DNA from: Podochytrium sp. JEL0797
Lineage: Eukaryota > Chytridiomycota > Chytridiomycetes > Chytridiales > Chytriomycetaceae
Direction of reading: 5' to 3'
Length of the DNA stretch: 11,465 bases
NCBI GenBank assembly: GCA_027596195.1
Contig: JADGJG010000878.1
Span: 1 to 11,465, forward strand
Below, one piece after another: positions 5,919 through 11,465 of the stretch. The position numbers and the translations under genes were made by a program. How positions within the stretch are numbered: the stretch's first letter is position 1; the number at the start of each line of letters is the position of its first letter. The notes under the pieces were generated by a model that did not search any database, had not been told where the DNA came from, and saw nothing but the letters and a program-made list of their open reading frames with translations.

Positions 5919-8900
5919 TCACTGCTCAATCTTGGCAAAATATGGCGCCAAAAACTCAAAGAACGCAAACTGCGAAGGCGCGGTACCATATTTGTAGACA
6001 AACCGCGATGCCAAGTAACATCCGAAAATTGCCTTCACATACGCCTCCGGTACACGCTTCATCAAAGTGTCCATCCCCAACTTGTCCAACAACAGCTTCG
6101 GGAACGCCTCCGTGAGAACCAGCTTTCGGAGCGCCTCGTTCTCCCACAGAGTCGTTTGCTGAAGCTCCTCGTTCAACTTGACAATTCCAACCGAGAGAGT
6201 GTCCGACAGAATGGAGCGCGGGATTCCGGTACGTTCGCCTTCGCGCCACAGGCATTCGAATTCGAGGCGGGCGGCTGTCTCGATAAAGGTTTGGACGGAC
6301 TTGACGTAGGCGGCGTAGAAGGGGGGAACGACTCCGTTCTTCACAGTCATGTGCTCGCTAAACTCCTCGTCGTTGAAAGACAAGGCGGCGAGAACTTCCA
6401 TGGAAGAAGACGTCACACCTCCCTTGTTGGCAGAGGCGTCCTTGAAGAGAACGACTCCAGCGGATTCGAGCTTCAAACGGGCCTCCTGAGTGACAAACAA
6501 GTTGGCACCCTCCACAATGTACTTGAAGCGTGGAGTTCCATCGGCCTTGAAGACGGTGCTCACGTTGTTGACATCAATGGACTCGGGGCGACCACCGCAG
6601 GGAACAAAAATATCGGCAGTAGCAAGAGGGTTCAAGTGGAACTCGTTGCGGAACTTGAAGCCAGAGTCAACAATCGAACCGTCGGGGAGCTTCACGTTGT
6701 TGTCGTCAATGAGAACACGGAAACCAGCCTTGGACACCTTGGAAATGTCAAAGTCGCCGATCATCTTTCGGCTCGTGGCGAGACGCGTGAGCTCCGTGCG
6801 GTCGATACCAACCGGGTCGTACAAAACTCCCGAACCGTCCACGATGGCAACGGTCTTGTCGTGAGAAATCAAAATCTCGTTGGAACCCAAGTCTCCGTCG
6901 GGACCACCGGTTTGGAACTTGGTGATCTTGGACTCGTCGAGGTTGAGCATGCGGTAGATTCCGAGAACGTACTGGTGGACGGAACGAGTCGTCATTCCGT
7001 ACGTGTCGTGTGGGATCCCTCCCATCGACTGAGACTTTCCGGTCGTGAAGGCCTTCCAGAAGCTGGCACCACGGTGGCGCGCGTGTTGAGAAGCCCAGTC
7101 CATGTAGTCGGCGGTTCCCTCGTCCGGCCCAAAGAAGAGAATCTCCGGCTTGCCGTACTTGTCCACAATCTTGTCCTTGACTCCAGGAGTCTGTCCTGGA
7201 ATTACCAAGTCCAAAATGGCATCCACATACTTTTCGAAAGCAAACTTGGGGTTGCCCTGCTCCTCCGGGTTCAACAAAATGGTTCCCTTGGATCCACCTT
7301 CGGGAATGTCCTTGTTCTTGCGTTGCTGCGTGTTGGCGAGGTTGTAGTTCTCGTCAAACATTCCCCTCAGGTTGATGGAGTAGGCCTCGGCGTTGCGAGA
7401 CTTGACAATGCGGATACCTCCGCGCGCAATGTCACGGAAACGCAAGTGGAATCCGCGGAACTCGGATCCAACGACAAAGAACATTCCAAAGAGGGGAACC
7501 GGGTACTCAAGCTCGGGCAAGAACTTGGGGTTCATGCGGAACGAGAGGGCGATCTTGGTGGGTTGGTAGAAGTTGGTCTTGAGGACGTTCTTGTTGAACG
7601 TGACGTACGATTCGAAAATCATGGCTTCCTGCGCGTTGGCGACGGTTTTGCGGATGTGTTCGACAAGCTCAGACTCGGAAAGCACGGGAGTCGTTTGGAG
7701 ACGCTGGTAACTCAAGGTTGGGGTCAACGAATGCTGGGAGGGGTTGATGTAGTGGTTGATAGCGAATCCGACGTAGCAGAGCTTGATCAGCTCCGGGTAC
7801 TGCATGATGACTTGCAAGATGTAGCCACGGGTGAAAGTGTCGGTACGGAGACGCTTCTTGAGCTTGGAGAGGACCTCGTTGTGGGTGTTGTTGGAAGTGT
7901 CGAGAATGGAGGTGAGAGTTGCGTATTCACTGCCGAGGCGGTTGAGGAAGTGCTGAGCAAAAATCCAACCCGTGTATCCATAGATGGCTTCCTGAACTGT
8001 GAATCGAAACCGCGATAATTAGTTTCCAAAAAACGACAGCCATGCAATTAAATCAGACTTACCAGAAAGCTTCTTGGATTGGAAGTGCTCCTGCAGCGGA
8101 GTCGTGGGCAAGCAGTACAACAAACTGGCCTCCTTCACAACTTGCTGAATCGAGTGCTCCAACGGAGGAAGGTCATTCCTCTGCGGACGGTTGAGGTAGA
8201 TGGACAAGACGGTGACTCCGTTCGAGAACTGTTCGACAAACTTCTTGGTAGAGTAAAGTCCGTAAAAGTGGTAAAGATCCGTCAGGGCAGAGAAGAAGCT
8301 CTTGGTGGTTCCCTGCTTGTATCCGACGATGAGGCGCTTCTCCTGCGAGTTGGGCACATCAAGCATCTCAATCACCACACCGGTTCGCACGAGAACCTGC
8401 TTGATGATGCTCTCGTAGGCGGTGAGAGTCGCATCGGTCGCGCCTTCGATAAAGTCCGGGTCGCAAATGTTCTTCATGCTGAAGGGGGCAGATTCGTCAA
8501 CGTTTGTGGGGAAGTTGCATTGGCGAATGAAGTAGGAGCGCAAGTGGGTGGAGAATTTGTAGGACGAGACGGCGCTGGAAGAGCGGTAGGATTCCATGCG
8601 GTACGCGACGGATTTGTTGCTGGCATTCAGGTACTTCTCGTCGATGCTGAATTTGGTTGTTAATTCGTCGTTTCGGATTCATTTGTCGGGTTGTCGAGTC
8701 ACTCACGCTTTTTCGTATCCCTTCCCGCTCGGCGATCCGGGAGTGGAGGTCTGCATGAAGATGGCACCCTGGGCAGTTTCGCGCACCAAGTTGATGTCGA
8801 GGAGAGTGTCGTTCTTGACAAACGCAGCGATCTTGGCAGAGTAAAGAGAGAGGATGAGCTGGGCAATAGATTCCGCTGTCTCCATTTTGTAGTACAGCTC

Positions 8901-9104
8901 GTCCATTCCGAGGTTGCTGTTAAAGAGTCAGTTTCCATGATCAAGACGCCAGAAACTGCCAAATCACACTCACTTGTAGAACCAAGACACCTCATTTCCG
9001 ATCAGTTCCTTGGGGATGAAGCCCTTGTCCTCAATAAAGGCGCAGACTTGCTTCATCTGTTCTGACTTGTCTGACACTTGCATGTTCGATTCCGGGACGA
9101 GCAT
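5919..9104 (-). CDS. GDH2: NAD-specific glutamate dehydrogenase (large fungal type)
   Basis: It oxidises glutamate to 2-oxoglutarate and ammonium with NAD+ (EC 1.4.1.2), the catabolic step that feeds amino-acid carbon into the TCA cycle. Four exons on the minus strand: 9104-8974, 8916-8707, 8646-8063 and 7996-5919, with introns of 57, 60 and 66 nt (all GTRAGT-type donors). The product is 1000 aa, matching the roughly 115-kDa fungal class rather than the 50-kDa hexameric enzymes. Visible motifs are ARGGIRIVKS (499-508), PEGGSKG with the likely catalytic Lys545, GPDEGTADYMDWA (598-610), the dinucleotide-site GGPDGDLGSNEI (672-683), VPCGGRPE and VEGANLFVTQEARL. The ATG at 9102-9104 is the first after a TATA-like box at 9368-9375; no other ATG lies between them on this strand. 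Stop TGA is at 5919-5921. No internal stop or frameshift is seen in the exons, and the coding sequence uses C-rich third positions. Confidence 0.95.
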
Positions 9105-9367
9105 TGTCAGTGGTATTGGGGGAAGTTTTGGCCGCGACGACGTTTTTAACCTTTTTTGGTTCCGATCGGACGTCCCGGTCTGCTCCGAAAACGAAATTTT
9201 CGACTTTTGCCCGGCCGTGGTGATCCGCTCCCGCGATTGTGGCGTTGGATTCCGAGTTTCGAGAGCGATGAATCGGAATGCAATTGCGTGAAGAGTCGGG
9301 CAGGTTCAGCAGCTGGGTTGAAAAAAAGAGCGACTTTCCCGCCGCCCTCCCTTCCTTCCTTCCTCGT

Positions 9368-9375
9368 TTATTATA
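9368..9375 (-). promoter_or_regulatory. TATA-like box upstream of GDH2
   Basis: It reads TATAATAA on the minus strand, 263 nt before the GDH2 ATG, and is followed by a pure GGAA tract. Placement is plausible for a promoter with a long leader, but no transcription start can be seen. Confidence 0.3.
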
Positions 9376-9474
9376 ACCTGCTCATATATTTGGAGTGATT
9401 GCTTGTAAAATTAATGATATCGACCCCCGTGCCACTAACTCCTACGAGTCGCTTTAGCGTGAAAAAAAAAACTG

Positions 9475-9495
9475 TTCGGCCCCTTTTGGAAAAAA
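9475..9495 (+). repeat. Candidate left terminal inverted repeat of hAT element
   Basis: It begins TTCGGCCCC, then TTTTGG and an A-run. Its inverted counterpart at 11416-11436 matches at about 17 of 21 positions. It lies 10 nt beyond the stop of the hAT-derived gene. No matching 8-bp target duplication flanks the pair, so this is tentative and could be chance in G/A-rich DNA. Confidence 0.25.
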
Positions 9496-9505
9496 AAAAT
9501 GTAAA

Positions 9506-11081
9506 TTAATCCTCTTCCTCCTCCTCATTCACTTCATCTTCTGGCTCAAGCTCAGTCAATTCAATCGCCTCTGCAACAGCTTCAAGATCCCAGAAATCTC
9601 TGTTCACATTCAGGAAAGCCAGTTGCTCCATGGCGACTGGATTCATACTGCTGCAATCGTCAGAAAAAATCCGCGTGAGCAACAAAGAAAGGCGCTCAAC
9701 CATTGCAGAGTGTGGCGGCAGAAATGACGTGTCATGGTATTTTCCAACCGAGTTCAAGATTTCGAGACGCTCTCTTTCATTTCTCTCTGCAAAGTCTTCT
9801 GGTGGATTGTTAACCCGTCTTAGAGCAGGTTGTGGAGCATCCTTGAGCAGCCTCTTGACGGTCTGTTTTTCAATCGCAGTGAGACTCAATTCCCTTCCAT
9901 TCTGCAGTTTCACGATCGCGTTCTCGAAATCCTTGGACTTGACTATATCCGCGTTGGCACCAAGGTGGGTGGCCAGCGTTGGGTGGATTTCAATTAGTGC
10001 ATCGAATTGATACCGTGCGGAGCAGAGAGAAATATCGGCGTTTGGCAGAAATTCGGCGACGGACGCGATTTCTTTCAGCTTTTGATTTACCAAGATGCGC
10101 AGGTTGAACATTTGACATGGTGTAAGGAAGGGAAATTCGCTGCCGTTGACATTGAACTTGAGGATCTCATCGTCCGATATGGTGCGGACATGTGGCTCGA
10201 TTTCGAAAAGACGTTTGACCATGGCGATTCGGCTGGTCCAACAAGTTTCTTTGGTTCCCAGAAGAGGGAGGGGAGTCAGTTCTCGAAGTTTGGTAGTCAG
10301 TTTGGGAGAGTTGCGGAATTTTTGCGTGATGGAGGCGCAGAGGTTAAGTTCAAAGTTGTACGGTTGAAGGAGTATATCAGCAGAAACGTTCAGTCGGCGA
10401 CAGAAGCATCCAATCAGAGGAATTCCCAAGATATCTGCTGTTGCCTTGTTTGTAATGCAGTTATCGCCAATGATGCAGAGAAGTTTTTCTGGGTTCAAGT
10501 TGTAGTTTCTCATTTGCGTTTTGATGAAATCTGCATGTTCCACAGCTCCCATTTCTGTTGGATAGTCCAGTGGGACCACAGCCAGCAGAATTTGATATTT
10601 TTTCACGTTTCCGTTGGCCATCCGGAGGGAAAAGATGACAACGAGACCGATGAAATGATCCGAGTTTTCGGAATATGGATCAAATGCCAACGCAAAGACT
10701 GAAGCTTGTCTTGCAAGAGCAGCGACGCGTTTTTCAACAATTCCGGTGAGTGTCGTCATGTAATTTTTGAAGGCGTTGATGGAGAGGTTTGGGAGTTTGA
10801 CAAATTGGAGCGTAAGCTTGTTTTCCAAGAATGAAAGCGGCAAGATGCTTAAAATGATCAACATGAACCAGCCATGCAGGTTGTTTGTCTACTACGAGCT
10901 TAACAATGGTGGATGGAAGAAATAGAAATCATACCTTCTCATTATGCGCGTTGGGGCCCGGTTGTCCTCTTCTAGGTTGAGCAGCCACATGTGGAGCCGA
11001 GCGATGCGATGGGCCACCGTGAGATTGGTTGTTCGGTTCGTCCTCATCGTTGGACATTTTTCGGATGCGACGCGCAGACAT
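9506..11081 (-). CDS. hAT-superfamily transposase-derived protein, BED finger missing
   Basis: Two exons on the minus strand, 11081-10935 and 10888-9506, with a 46-nt intron (GTATGA...GTAGTAG, phase 0), give 509 aa. hAT transposases cut and paste DNA with an RNase-H-like D-D-E centre. Recognisable pieces in order are LPLSFLENK (start of the catalytic region), FDPYSENSD with a candidate first Asp at 119, and IIGDNCITNKATADILGIPL with the second Asp at 191. Next come GCFCRRLN where the family has CxxHRLN, KETCWTS where the family has (T)RW, and the C-terminal SAMVERLSLLL with Glu447 followed by FLNVNRDFWD. The N-terminus (49 residues, polar, acidic and Arg-rich) has no Cys/His finger. The C-terminus ends in a Glu-rich tail. 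The His of CxxH is Arg (213) and the Arg before Trp266 is Cys. The frame is otherwise complete. It could be a decayed element or a domesticated gene. The first exon is less certain than the second. Confidence 0.75.
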
Positions 11082-11331
11082 TTTCAATAAGGGCAAGAGG
11101 ACAATGGCAGACAATGGCGAAAATCCCACTCTTGAGTTAATCTTGTGATTTTCATTTTCCCTTTCTCGAATACCTACCATGTCGGTGCTTTGGAATTTTA
11201 AGAATCGGTTGAGGCTGTTTTGGCACTTGGCGAATCAAATGCAGGTTGGTGAAGCTGACGGAGCAAACGTTGGCGCATTCTGAAGACAGTCCGAAATGCG
11301 AAAAAAATGAATATTGTTTGTCTATTGAGGC

Positions 11332-11347
11332 GGGGGGGGGGGGGGGG
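11332..11347 (+). repeat. Poly-G run (16 nt)
   Basis: Sixteen consecutive G on the plus strand are bounded by C on both sides. Such runs are prone to slippage and to sequencing length error, and can form G-quadruplex structures. Confidence 0.9.
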
Positions 11348-11415
11348 CGATACAAGGCGAATGGATTTCCCTGTCTGGTTATGAGATACCACCCATGGTG
11401 CTTTTGAGCCAAAGT

Positions 11416-11436
11416 GTTTTTCGAAACGGGGCGGAA
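11416..11436 (-). repeat. Candidate right terminal inverted repeat of hAT element
   Basis: On the minus strand it reads TTCCGCCCCG, then TTTCG and an A-run, mirroring 9475-9495 with about four mismatches. The enclosed segment would be about 1.96 kb and contain the whole hAT-derived gene. The lack of a target-site duplication keeps confidence low. Confidence 0.25.
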
Positions 11437-11465
11437 AGGGGGTTCGTTGGCTACCCCAACAAAAC

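Larger units (their letters stand above)
9105..9505 (-). other. GDH2 upstream region
   Basis: No gene is supported. On the minus strand a TATA-like element (9368-9375) is followed by GGAA repeats (about 9345-9366) and a roughly 240-nt stretch without ATG, which fits a long 5' leader for GDH2. Left-flank DNA of the hAT-derived gene, with two A-runs on the plus strand (9462-9471 and 9490-9499), occupies 9420-9505. Confidence 0.45.
11082..11465 (-). other. Region upstream of the hAT-derived gene
   Basis: No gene is firmly supported. Minus-strand frames here include a Cys-poor stretch (about 11164-11280) with a GTAGGT donor-like site near 11178. It could hold a lost 5' exon, but I cannot find the BED-type Cys2-His pattern or an acceptor that joins in phase. 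A run of 16 G lies at 11332-11347. Confidence 0.35.

Noticed and set aside
6156..8018. 620-codon open frame on the plus strand
   Set aside because: It is exactly antisense to the main GDH2 exon. The strong C-ending codon preference of GDH2 leaves the opposite strand open, and the predicted peptide has no family resemblance.
8079..8663. 194-codon plus-strand open frame
   Set aside because: It is a shadow of GDH2 exon 3, whose protein, splice sites and phase are well supported on the minus strand.
11152..11412. Possible BED zinc-finger exon upstream of the hAT-derived gene
   Set aside because: The frame contains CANVC and KHRHG, but the spacing does not match a BED finger, it crosses the G run, and no in-phase splice to the next exon is evident.
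1..11465. tRNA or rRNA genes, CRISPR arrays, prokaryotic operons
   Set aside because: None was seen. Short introns and eukaryotic gene families rule out a prokaryotic reading.

Overview
The window is eukaryotic nuclear DNA. Its genes are split by short GT-AG introns (about 46-137 nt), and it carries a histone H2A-type gene, a CDC34-type ubiquitin-conjugating enzyme and the large NAD-specific glutamate dehydrogenase of the kind typical of fungi. Together with fungal-like DUF4436 membrane proteins and a hAT-transposase-derived gene, this suggests an early-diverging fungus, plausibly a chytrid. The lineage is inferred from gene content only.

Left part, plus strand. Positions 1-204 look like the 3' end of an unrecognised spliced gene. 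An unusual histone H2A follows (histone fold about 361-675), with a poly(A) signal at 770-775. Positions 776-1568 hold no intact gene. They contain an open fragment (897-1116) whose end and following intron-like DNA repeat the first 60 bases of the window. They also contain an upstream-region duplicate of the next gene. Positions 1569-4370 are a tandem array of a DUF4436 four-pass membrane protein gene: two complete two-exon copies (1591-2536 and 2968-3912, 295 aa each) and a third copy reduced to its last 65 codons (4176-4370). The two complete copies share an identical 19-nt leader just before the ATG.

Right part, minus strand. Three genes run head to tail: the hAT-derived gene (11081 to 9506, two exons, 509 aa), GDH2 (9104 to 5919, four exons, 1000 aa) and CDC34 (5765 to 4702, seven exons, 216 aa). 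CDC34 converges on the DUF4436 array across a 331-bp intergenic stretch.

The genes do not form a single pathway. GDH2 (glutamate catabolism), CDC34 (cell-cycle ubiquitination) and H2A (chromatin) are housekeeping types. The parts most worth a second look are the H2A variant, with altered nucleosome-contact features, the DUF4436 array with signs of gene conversion and a truncated copy, and the hAT-derived gene, which keeps a full reading frame but has lost its DNA-binding finger and two conserved motif residues.
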